Shown here one piece after another: positions 9,986-17,370 of a stretch of DNA of 64,000 bases. Positions within the stretch are counted from its first letter, which is position 1. Every line of letters begins with the position of its first letter. The stretch is from Chromohalobacter moromii (lineage in GTDB: Bacteria > Pseudomonadota > Gammaproteobacteria > Pseudomonadales > Halomonadaceae). The DNA lies in contig NZ_JAHXDI010000004.1 in the NCBI RefSeq assembly GCF_023091865.1, forward strand, positions 434,001-498,000, given 5' to 3'. Position numbers and translations under genes: made by a program. Under the pieces are notes generated by a model, which searched no databases, was not told where the DNA came from, and worked only from the letters and a program-made list of their open reading frames with translations.

Positions 9986-10973
9986 AACTGTCGTCACCTC
10001 CGCTCAGTACGATTTCGCCGTTGTCGGCCAGGCGACGCACGACTTGCAGGATCGCTTTCTGCTCGGTCTCGACCTGGGAAACGCGTACCGGGCCGCGTGC
10101 TTCGAGGTCTTCGCGCATCAGCGTAGCCGCGCGTTGCGACATGTTTTGCGTGATCTTGTCGATCAGGGCTTCTTGGGCACCCTTGAGGGCCACGACCAGC
10201 GAGTTGGTATCGACTTCCTTGAGGATGAGCTGAATGCCGCGGTCGTCGATGTCGAGGATATTCTCGAACAGGAACATCTCGTCGATGATGCGCTGTGCCA
10301 GGTCGTCGTTGTGCGCCCGTACGGCATCGATGACCAGCTCTTCCTGAGACGAGTTCATCAGGTTGAGGATCTCGGCGGCGGTTCTCACGCCACCCATCTT
10401 GCTGCGCTTGACGTTTTGGCCGTCGAGCATGCTGCCGAGTACTTCGGTGAGCTCCTGCAATGCCGCTGGCTGCACGCCGCTGAAGGTGGCGATACGTAGC
10501 ACGACGTCGTTGCGCAGTTTCTCGTCGAGCTGTTCGAGTACATCGGCGGCCAAGTTGCGATCCAGATGGATGACGATGGTGGCGATGATCTGCGGATGCT
10601 CGTCGCGGATCAGCTCCGCCACGGTCGTGCTTTCCATCAGATTCAGTGCATCGATGCCCGAGGCGGAGCCAGTCGTTTCGAGAATATCCTCGATCAGGCT
10701 GTTGGCCCGCTCGCTGCCCAGTGCCTTGGTAAGCACGGTGCGTATATGCTCGCTGCTGTGCAGGTTGACGGCGGAGAACTGCTCCACTTCATCGTGGAAC
10801 TCGTTCAGTGCCTCCTCCATGTCCTCGTGCGAGATTTGGCTCAAGGAGGCCATCTCCAGACTGATTTCCTGGACCTCTTTATTGCTGAGGTACTTGAAGA
10901 CCTCGGCGGCGCTGTCCTCATCCAACGAGAGCAGCAGAATTGCGCTTCGGCGAGCGCCACTCATCTTAGTCAT
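9978..10973 (-). CDS. fliG: Flagellar motor switch protein FliG
   Basis: FliG joins the MS ring (FliF) to the C ring and carries the charged residues that meet the stator. The 331-aa product has the FliG N domain (SGARRSAILLLSLDEDSAAEVFKYL), the middle EHPQ motif (RDEHPQIIATIVIHLD, about residues 123-138) and the C-terminal torque helix (FLFENILDIDDRGIQLILKEV). Its start overlaps the fliF stop by 8 bases. Confidence 0.97.
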   Translation of the reverse strand: MTKMSGARRSAILLLSLDEDSAAEVFKYLSNKEVQEISLEMASLSQISHEDMEEALNEFHDEVEQFSAVNLHSSEHIRTVLTKALGSERANSLIEDILETTGSASGIDALNLMESTTVAELIRDEHPQIIATIVIHLDRNLAADVLEQLDEKLRNDVVLRIATFSGVQPAALQELTEVLGSMLDGQNVKRSKMGGVRTAAEILNLMNSSQEELVIDAVRAHNDDLAQRIIDEMFLFENILDIDDRGIQLILKEVDTNSLVVALKGAQEALIDKITQNMSQRAATLMREDLEARGPVRVSQVETEQKAILQVVRRLADNGEIVLSGGDDSYV

Positions 10974-12777
10974 GGGAACCCATCCACCCTCTGACGATCA
11001 TGGCGACGAGACGCGGGTCTTCCTGAGCGATCTCACGTACGTCACGGAGGTTTTGCTCATAGCTGGCTGAGCGCCGCTCACGCCGCTTCTGTGGCGGTGC
11101 CGGTGGTTCTTCTTCGGCGCCAGCCGTCTCGGATTGCGCCGTCGCATAGGCGTCGGCACCACCGCTCGCACCAGCCCCGGCAGGGCTCGACATGGCAGGT
11201 GTAAAGGCGGGGCGCTCGGTCTGGCGTTGAACCAGCGGACGCAGCACCTTGAACCACAGGAATAGGGCGACGAGACCGATCAGCAGGTATTTGCCCAGCG
11301 TGGCGGCCAGCGACCACAGCAAGGTGGATTCCCACCACGGTGATGTGGGGCGCTGCTCGTCAGTGTCTTCGAAGGGCGAATTGACGACCTCGAGCTGGTC
11401 GCCCCGTGCTGCCGAGAAGCCCATGGCCTGCTGAACGAGGCCGCGGATATTGGCGATCTCGTCGTCACTCAGGGGCACTCGCGTCGGATTGCCATCCTCG
11501 TCCACGCCGTCACGGTAATTGACCACGATGGCGGCATTGAGGCGTTCGATGGTACCGGTCTGGTGCTGAACGTGTTCGACCTGGTGATCGACCTCGTAAT
11601 TAATGGTGTTGTTGCGGCTGGTGCGCCCCAGGGTGGCGTTTTCCTGGGTTTCGGCGTCTGCGCCATCCTCGGTCTGAGCGTTATCGTCCTGTGCGTCGTC
11701 GCCCTGTGCGTTGTCGTCTGCACCATCATTATTTGCCTGCGGCGCATTGATGGGGGACGCTGCGGTACCTGGCGGTTGGTTGCTCAGCGCGCCAGGAATC
11801 CCCATGGCTAGATCGGCATCGCCGCTGTAGGTGATGCTCGATTGCTCGCTACGCACGGCAGCTTCATTGGGTGGCTGATTGGGGGAGTAAGTCTCGCTGG
11901 TGCCTTCGCGCTTGGAGAAGTCGAGTTGGGCGGAGACTTCGGCCTTGACGTTGCGCGCCCCGAGGATGGGCGCCAGGATCGATTCGATGCGCTCGGCATA
12001 GTTGCGCTCGACGCGAGACACGTAATCCAACTGCGTGCCGCTCAGCGCGTCGTTGCCATCGCTGGCGGGAGAGAGCAGGCGGCCCGTTTGATCGATCACA
12101 GCGACGTCGCCGGTGGCTAGCTCGGAAACGCTACTCGATACCAGATGCATGATCGCCTGCACCTGTCCTTCGCCGAGGACGCGCCCGCGTTGCAGGTCGA
12201 GCATGACGGAGGCGCTGGCAGGCTCACTCTCGCGCACGAAGACTGAAGGCTTGGCCATGGCGAGGTGAACGCGGGCTTTGGCCACCGGGCCGAGATCCTC
12301 GATGGTGCGCGACAATTCGCCTTCGAGGGCGCGCTGGTAATTGACATGCTCGGTGAACTGGCTAATGCCGAACGATTGCTCGTCCATCAGCTCGTAGCCC
12401 ACACCGGAGGCTTCCGGCAGGCCTTGTTCGGCGAGCTGCATGCGTAGTTTGTTGACCCGTTCGGCCGGCACCAGCAGTGCCTGGCCGTTCTCGCTGAACT
12501 CGTAGGGCACCCCCATGCTGTCGAGTTCGGTGACGATCTTCCCGCCATCTTCCTGCGTGAGCGTCGAATAAAGCACGCGGTAGTCAGGGGAGCTGGCCCA
12601 CATTAAAAGGGCGGCGATGACCGCGACACAGGCGGCGGCGGCGATAATCAGCGGTACGCGCGGGTTACTGCGCAGTCGGTCGACAAACGATTGGGCGTTG
12701 CCCGTGGCGGCGCTGCCTTGACGTTGTCCTGACGTACCTTGGTTGGCCTCGGTCGAGGAGGATGCTGCTGTGCTCAT
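10966..12777 (-). CDS. fliF: Flagellar MS-ring protein FliF
   Basis: FliF forms the membrane MS ring, the foundation of the basal body. The 603-aa product has an N-terminal transmembrane helix (about residues 42-60). It then has the ring-building motifs (YRVLYSTLTQEDGGKIV, GYELMDEQSFGISQFTEHVNYQRALEGEL), an acidic linker of Asp/Asn/Gln/Ala repeats near residues 345-385, a second transmembrane helix near 480 and the FliG-binding tail. I chose the ATG at 12777, which has GGAGGAT 5-6 bases upstream, over the in-frame ATG 10 codons earlier. The gene heads the minus-strand block fliFGHIJK. Confidence 0.95.
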   Translation of the reverse strand: MSTAASSSTEANQGTSGQRQGSAATGNAQSFVDRLRSNPRVPLIIAAAACVAVIAALLMWASSPDYRVLYSTLTQEDGGKIVTELDSMGVPYEFSENGQALLVPAERVNKLRMQLAEQGLPEASGVGYELMDEQSFGISQFTEHVNYQRALEGELSRTIEDLGPVAKARVHLAMAKPSVFVRESEPASASVMLDLQRGRVLGEGQVQAIMHLVSSSVSELATGDVAVIDQTGRLLSPASDGNDALSGTQLDYVSRVERNYAERIESILAPILGARNVKAEVSAQLDFSKREGTSETYSPNQPPNEAAVRSEQSSITYSGDADLAMGIPGALSNQPPGTAASPINAPQANNDGADDNAQGDDAQDDNAQTEDGADAETQENATLGRTSRNNTINYEVDHQVEHVQHQTGTIERLNAAIVVNYRDGVDEDGNPTRVPLSDDEIANIRGLVQQAMGFSAARGDQLEVVNSPFEDTDEQRPTSPWWESTLLWSLAATLGKYLLIGLVALFLWFKVLRPLVQRQTERPAFTPAMSSPAGAGASGGADAYATAQSETAGAEEEPPAPPQKRRERRSASYEQNLRDVREIAQEDPRLVAMIVRGWMGSHD

Positions 12778-12825
12778 GTCATCCTCCGGCAACGCCGGGG
12801 TAGGCACTGAAAAGGTCCAGCGACA

Positions 12826-12841
12826 AGCATGGGGGTGTCCA
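12826..12841 (-). promoter_or_regulatory. Candidate sigma-54 promoter for fliF operon
   Basis: On the minus strand TGGACACCCCCATGCT has GG and GC separated by exactly 10 bases, with TGG at -24 and TGCT at -12. It is about 50 bases upstream of the chosen fliF start. Other consensus positions do not match, so this is tentative. Confidence 0.35.
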
Positions 12842-12866
12842 ACTCCAAAATTCTGCGCATCGTTTG

Positions 12867-12905
12867 ACGTCTCGTGACGGTGCGATCGATACCGTCACGA
12901 GACGT
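12867..12905. repeat. 15-bp perfect inverted repeat between fliF and fliE
   Basis: ACGTCTCGTGACGGT and its exact reverse complement ACCGTCACGAGACGT flank a 9-base spacer (GCGATCGAT). No U-run follows on either strand, and the flanking genes diverge, so it does not look like an ordinary terminator. It could be an operator or an insulating hairpin. Confidence 0.7.
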
Positions 12906-13057
12906 ATGTTTGATGACCGCCATTATGTGTAGCTAAGAAAACCCTAAAGGGTGGAAAAGCCGATGTTTTAGGTCCCAATTGCAGATATGAGGCAGGCCAG
13001 GTTGCTGATAAGGTTCAGCAACGTATTCCAGAGCTGTTCGATCGGCGGAGAAAATTC

Positions 13058-13381
13058 ATGAGTGCACCTGCCATTTCACAGGCGCTTCAGCAAATGCAGT
13101 CCATGGCCAATCAGGCGAGCCAGACGCCTGGGAGCCAGGTCAATACGTCGGTCGGCGGCGGTGGTTTTACCGGCGAATTGCATAGCGCGATTTCACGTAT
13201 CAATCATTTGCAACAAACCGCCAATGCGCAGGCAGAAGCTTTTGAGGCGGGGGCGCCGGGCGTGGAGCTCAACGATGTAATGGTCGATATGCAAAAGGGC
13301 AGCATCGCCTTCGAGATGGGCAAGCAAGTACGCGATCGCGTGGTTACTGCCTATAAGGATGTCATGAATATGCAGGTGTGA
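13058..13381 (+). CDS. fliE: Flagellar hook-basal body complex protein FliE
   Basis: FliE links the MS ring to the proximal rod. The 107-aa product has the FliE C-terminal signature (GVELNDVMVDMQKGSIAFEM and ITAYKDVMNMQV-like VVTAYKDVMNMQV) and normal family length. GGAG sits 7 bases before the ATG. It is divergent from fliF across a 280-base region that contains a large inverted repeat. In most relatives fliE leads the fliEFG operon, so the divergent arrangement is a local feature. Confidence 0.94.
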   Translation: MSAPAISQALQQMQSMANQASQTPGSQVNTSVGGGGFTGELHSAISRINHLQQTANAQAEAFEAGAPGVELNDVMVDMQKGSIAFEMGKQVRDRVVTAYKDVMNMQV

Positions 13382-13440
13382 CGCATTAGCGTGTCATTCA
13401 GGCACCGTCATCCCCGGCGGTGCGATGCGTCTTGGCTTTT
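13381..13440 (+). terminator. Possible nested terminator after fliE
   Basis: Two nested inverted repeats, ACGCAT...ATGCGT (13381-13386 with 13425-13430) and GCACCG...CGGTGC (13402-13407 with 13418-13423), are followed by CTTGGCTTTTC. The U-tract is imperfect, so this is a weak terminator candidate. Confidence 0.4.
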
Positions 13441-13484
13441 CTGCGAGTCGCTGCCTCCCTATCGATAACGCTACAACACCTTAT

Positions 13485-14585
13485 CTAGCGGTAACGCTGC
13501 AAGAAGCGCGCATCGATATAGCGCTTGAGCCGCAAGGCCAAGCGACCCCCTCGCCAGTGTTCTCCGTAAAGTGCCAATCCCTTGTCGTGCATGTCCACGA
13601 TGGCCAGTGCCGTTGCCGGTGGATGATAGTCACTCAGTGGGGTGCCATTCTGCAGGGCAATCAAATTCTTCAGTAGCACGGGGCCTTGGCGGACGCCTTC
13701 GATACCGCGCTTGGGAAGGCTGTGATCGATCAGCGAGGCGCAGTCACCGACGGCGAAGATCGTCGCGTGTTCCTCGCTTTGAAGCGTTGCCTTGATGCGT
13801 ATGCCGTTGTCGTCGAGAGCTAGTGGCAGGTCGGCGACGCAGTACGCGGGTCGCAATCCCGTGGCGAGGATGATGTCGTCGGGTGAGACATCGAGGGTAT
13901 CGAGCCATCCGGCGCCGCCATCGAGCGCGACGTCGGAATGCCAGTGGACGCCCAGTCGCGAGAGTTGACGGCTGGCCCATAGAGACGCGGTAGGTGGTGC
14001 GCCGGACAAGAGGCGTGCATGGCGCGTGACAAGGCGAATATCGTTGTTGGCCCTTAGGTGCTGGCTCAGTCCTGCCAAATTGGCGGCCATTTCCACGCCG
14101 GAAGGCCCGCCGCCGACCACGACCATATGCAAAGTTCGGTGCTGCTGGGCGGCATCGAGTACATGCTGGCGCAGTGCGTCGAGACGCTCGATGGGCTTGA
14201 CGTGCCAGTAGCGTGCTTCTCCCCAAGCCGGCACGGTCGCGCCGGTCGGCGTCGGCGGGACGACGTCGCTGCCCACATTGAGAGAGAGGACGTCGAAGGC
14301 GATGTGATGACCGTCGGCCAGGAAGACATGTTTGGTGTGCACGTCGAGTGCCACGAAAGGCGCTGTGACATGCTCGATGCCATGGCGTGCGGAGAGGGCG
14401 GCGATGTCGAGGCTGCAGGCATCGCGCGGCGCGCCGCCAAGCAATCGTGCGGCCATACCCGAATACCAGAAGCGCGTGGGCGCCACGAGCGTGATGCGAT
14501 AGCCGGCGCGACGTAATGCGGTAGCGTGTTTCAGCAGGTGGAGATGCGCGTGACCGGCGCCCACCAGCACTAGGTGCGTCGTCAT
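13485..14585 (-). CDS. FAD-dependent pyridine nucleotide-disulfide oxidoreductase, SelD-N-terminal type
   Basis: This 366-aa flavoprotein starts with a Rossmann FAD-binding motif (VLVGAGHAHLHLL, residues 6-18). It has a second NAD(P)H-binding motif (VVVGGGPSGVEMAA, near residues 155-168) and a C-terminal FAD contact (IFAVGDCASL). The GHAHLH start is characteristic of the family found either alone or fused in front of selenophosphate synthetase SelD, and related to NADH dehydrogenase-like proteins. Here it stands alone and no selD is seen. The substrate is not known from sequence. It lies downstream of rarD on the same strand with a 94-base gap, and converges on fliE. Confidence 0.8.
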   Translation of the reverse strand: MTTHLVLVGAGHAHLHLLKHATALRRAGYRITLVAPTRFWYSGMAARLLGGAPRDACSLDIAALSARHGIEHVTAPFVALDVHTKHVFLADGHHIAFDVLSLNVGSDVVPPTPTGATVPAWGEARYWHVKPIERLDALRQHVLDAAQQHRTLHMVVVGGGPSGVEMAANLAGLSQHLRANNDIRLVTRHARLLSGAPPTASLWASRQLSRLGVHWHSDVALDGGAGWLDTLDVSPDDIILATGLRPAYCVADLPLALDDNGIRIKATLQSEEHATIFAVGDCASLIDHSLPKRGIEGVRQGPVLLKNLIALQNGTPLSDYHPPATALAIVDMHDKGLALYGEHWRGGRLALRLKRYIDARFLQRYR

Positions 14586-14679
14586 GAAGGCGTGTTTCCT
14601 CGGGCCAGTCGGCCGCCGCGCGACACGTCGTGGCGGTCATGCACTCACTCTAGACGATGTCGGTGCCGTGACGCTTGTC

Positions 14680-15651
14680 TTACTTGGCGCCAGCATACCT
14701 GCCTTGCCAAGCGGAAAGCGAATACAGTGCTAGCCCGAACCAGATGAGCACGAAAGTAATGAGTTGCAGGGTGCCTAAAGGCTCGCGAAAGATCAGCAGT
14801 GCGATCAAAAATTGCAGAGTGGGGTTGATGTACATCAAGAATCCGACTGTCGACAGACGCAGTCGGCGTGCGGCCCCGGCGAAGGCCAGCAACGGCAAGG
14901 CCGTCAGGGCACCACTCGCGATCAGCAGCGTGGTGTTGTGGACGGTGCCACCAAAATGGGATAGACCGGCCATCTCGAACCAGGCCACGGCAAGTAAGCC
15001 GAGGGGCAACAGTATCAGTGTCTCGACAAACAGCCCCGAAAGGCCATCCAGGCTGATCTGCTTGCGCAACAGGCCATAAGTGCCGAAGCTGAGAGCAAGA
15101 AAAATGCTGATCCACGGCAGGCCGCCGAGCCCCACCAGTTGAACGCCGATGGCGACGATGGCGATGGCCACTGCGGCGCCTTGGAGGCGTGACATGCGTT
15201 CCCGCAATACCAGCATGCCCAGCGCCACGTTGATCAGTGGTGTCATGAAATAACCGAGGCTGGCCTGGAGGACGTGGTGGGTTTCCACCGCGTAGATGTA
15301 GAGCCCCCAGTTGAAACCGATGAGCAAGGCGCAACCGAGTACTCGCACTAGCAGGCGCGGTGCGCGCAAGGCGGTCCTGACGGGTTGCCAACGCCCCAGG
15401 AGGGTGACCACGAGGGCTAGAAAGAGACATGCCCAAAGGATGCGGTGAGTAAGAATCTCCCAGGCGGGTACGCCCTCGAAAAGTGAGAAAAAAAGCGGAA
15501 AGCATCCCCATAGCGTATAGGCGATCAAGCCGAACATTACGCCCTTGGCGGCGTCTTTATCGGCGGCGGCCGTCGATGGGGAAGACGTGTCCTGCGGGGC
15601 ACTTTGTTTAGTACTTTCTTTAGCGCTCTCTTGGGCACTCTCTCGAGCCAT
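14680..15651 (-). CDS. rarD: EamA-family transporter RarD
   Basis: A 323-aa integral membrane protein of the DMT/EamA superfamily with about ten hydrophobic segments. The RarD-type start GVMFGLIAYTLWGCFPLFF is near residue 37. The N-terminal 35 residues are Ser/Ala/Lys/Glu-rich and soluble. I chose the ATG at 15651, which has GAGG upstream; the longer reading frame runs into the divergent amidase gene. RarD is named from a chloramphenicol-sensitivity phenotype in Pseudomonas, but its substrate is unsettled. Confidence 0.85.
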   Translation of the reverse strand: MARESAQESAKESTKQSAPQDTSSPSTAAADKDAAKGVMFGLIAYTLWGCFPLFFSLFEGVPAWEILTHRILWACLFLALVVTLLGRWQPVRTALRAPRLLVRVLGCALLIGFNWGLYIYAVETHHVLQASLGYFMTPLINVALGMLVLRERMSRLQGAAVAIAIVAIGVQLVGLGGLPWISIFLALSFGTYGLLRKQISLDGLSGLFVETLILLPLGLLAVAWFEMAGLSHFGGTVHNTTLLIASGALTALPLLAFAGAARRLRLSTVGFLMYINPTLQFLIALLIFREPLGTLQLITFVLIWFGLALYSLSAWQGRYAGAK

Positions 15652-15772
15652 GGGGACCTCAGCATGGGGCGACAAAACCGAACAGGCGAGCGCTAATCTA
15701 ACATGGACGAAAGGGACTTGCCGCCGCCCTGAGCTGACCTTCAGACTGAATCCCCAAACTGGGAGGTGTGTG

Positions 15773-16576
15773 ATGAGCGAATTACGTACGACCCTGGTGC
15801 AGGCCGACCTGCGCTGGGAAGACCCCCAAGCCAATTGCCGCTTGCTCGAGGAACGCCTGGGTACGCTCTCAGCGGACGATACGGACTTGATCGTACTGCC
15901 AGAAATGTTCGCCACGGGGTTCACCATGAACTCCCGCGAAATGGCCGAGCCCATGGCGCAAAGCGCTACCGTCGGTTGGATGGTCGAACAAGCCCGCCAG
16001 CGTGGCTGCGTGGTGACTGGTAGCGTGGCCGTGGTCGAAGACGGCGAGTACTTCAATCGTCTCGTCTGGGCGCGCCCGGATGGCCATATCACGCATTACG
16101 ACAAGCGCCACCTGTTCCGCATGGCCGGCGAACATGAGCGCTATGGCATGGGCAGTGAGCGCGTCATCGTAGAGCTCAAGGGATTTAGAATCCTGTTGAG
16201 TGTCTGCTATGACTTGCGATTCCCCGTATGGCTGCGTCAGCAGCCCGCATCGGGCGAGCATTTCGAGTATGATGCGCTGCTGTGCGTTGCCAACTGGCCC
16301 GCGCCTCGTCGTCAGCCTTGGCGGACCCTGCTACAGGCACGTGCCGTCGAAAATCTCTGTTATGTGATCGGCGTCAACCGTGTAGGAGAAGACGCCAAGG
16401 GGCTGGCATACGCGGGCGACTCGATGCTCGTCGACTTCAAGGGTGAGCCCGTGATCGACGAGCCGCGCGACGTACCCTTCATGCGTACCGGCCACCTGGA
16501 TCGCCAGGCGCTGAGTGCGTTCCGTGACAAATTTCCGGCCTGGATGGATGCCGATCGTTTCCAGGTCGAGGAGTGA
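15773..16576 (+). CDS. Carbon-nitrogen hydrolase, YafV/Nit2-like omega-amidase
   Basis: A 267-aa nitrilase-superfamily amidohydrolase with the Glu-Lys-Cys triad: Glu in VLPEMFATGF (about residue 43), Lys in YDKRHLF (about 108) and Cys in LSVCYDLRFPVW (about 144). Bacterial YafV and eukaryotic Nit2 hydrolyse omega-amides such as 2-oxoglutaramate and 2-oxosuccinamate. The close spacing to the YafV motif order supports that role by inference. GGGAGG precedes the ATG at 15773; the frame is open upstream but lacks a ribosome-binding site. rsuA starts 9 bases downstream, so the two are probably co-transcribed. Confidence 0.85.
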   Translation: MSELRTTLVQADLRWEDPQANCRLLEERLGTLSADDTDLIVLPEMFATGFTMNSREMAEPMAQSATVGWMVEQARQRGCVVTGSVAVVEDGEYFNRLVWARPDGHITHYDKRHLFRMAGEHERYGMGSERVIVELKGFRILLSVCYDLRFPVWLRQQPASGEHFEYDALLCVANWPAPRRQPWRTLLQARAVENLCYVIGVNRVGEDAKGLAYAGDSMLVDFKGEPVIDEPRDVPFMRTGHLDRQALSAFRDKFPAWMDADRFQVEE

Positions 16577-16585
16577 ATTGCCTGC

Positions 16586-17293
16586 ATGCGTCTCGACCGT
16601 TTTTTAAGTGAAAGTACCGAGCTGACGCGCTCGCTAGCCAAGAAAGCCCTGCACCGCGGCGAGGTTGAGGTGGACGGTGACGTGATCAAAAATGCCGCCT
16701 TCAAACTCGGTGAAGAGCAGGACGTGCGCTGGATGGGGGCGCCCTTGGCCCTGGTCGGCGTGCGGTATCTGATGCTCAACAAGCCCACGGGCTATGAGTG
16801 TACGACACGGCCGGGGCGCTATCCTTCGGCGGTCGAACTGCTGGATGTCACCAAGCGCGAGCGCCTGCACATCGCAGGGCGTTTGGACGTGGACACCACC
16901 GGGCTCGTGCTGATCACCGAGGATGGCCAATGGTCGCATCGACTGACATCCCCCAAACGGCGCTGCGACAAGCATTACCTCGTGACGCTGGCCCAGCCAC
17001 TGATGGAGGATGCGGAAGATCGTCTGGCAGCCGGGTTGATGCTGGAAAAGGAAGACAAACCGACATTGCCCGCGCGCCTCGAGCGTCTACCGACGCGGGA
17101 CGAAGACGAATTCGTTCAGGCGCGTCTGGTCATCCAGGAGGGGCGCTACCATCAGATAAAGCGCATGTTCGCGGCGCTGGGTAACGAGGTCGTGGCACTG
17201 CACCGCGAACGGATCGGCGATATCGTCCTCGACTCAGCACTAGCGCCGGGAGAGTGGCGAGAACTGACCGAGGCGGAAATCGCTTCCATCTAG
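16586..17293 (+). CDS. rsuA: 16S rRNA pseudouridine(516) synthase RsuA
   Basis: RsuA isomerises U516 of 16S rRNA. The 235-aa product has an S4-like RNA-binding domain (residues 1-60) and then the RsuA/RluB catalytic domain with the GRLDVDTTGLVLITEDG motif (about residues 98-114, catalytic Asp in RLD). It also has the KHYLVTL and GRYHQIKRMF motifs. Length matches E. coli RsuA (231 aa). It follows the amidase gene closely and converges on yejF. Confidence 0.92.
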   Translation: MRLDRFLSESTELTRSLAKKALHRGEVEVDGDVIKNAAFKLGEEQDVRWMGAPLALVGVRYLMLNKPTGYECTTRPGRYPSAVELLDVTKRERLHIAGRLDVDTTGLVLITEDGQWSHRLTSPKRRCDKHYLVTLAQPLMEDAEDRLAAGLMLEKEDKPTLPARLERLPTRDEDEFVQARLVIQEGRYHQIKRMFAALGNEVVALHRERIGDIVLDSALAPGEWRELTEAEIASI

Positions 17294-17370
17294 TTTATAC
17301 CGTTATCTTTTCTGCACGCTTATCGCTCATTAACCTGACGCCGCCGTCATAAAGCACCATAGAAAGTTCG

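Noticed and set aside
12936-12965. Sigma-28-like TAAA...GCCGAT before fliE
   Set aside because: Spacing between the two boxes is 10 bases, not the expected 15, so it is not a valid sigma-28 promoter.
12990-13010. Sigma-54-like GGCAGGCCAGGTTGCT before fliE
   Set aside because: GG and GC are separated by 11 bases, one too many for a -24/-12 promoter.
13744-14640. 298-codon minus-strand frame overlapping the FAD oxidoreductase
   Set aside because: It is an Arg-rich frame shadow inside a well-supported gene with clear FAD and NAD motifs.
15545-15772. Extension of the omega-amidase upstream into the rarD region
   Set aside because: The added residues do not resemble the nitrilase family, and the ATG at 15773 has GGGAGG at normal distance.
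14680-16092. Long N-terminal extension of RarD to residue 470
   Set aside because: The extra 147 codons are antisense to the omega-amidase gene and lack family similarity. The ATG at 15651 has GAGG upstream.
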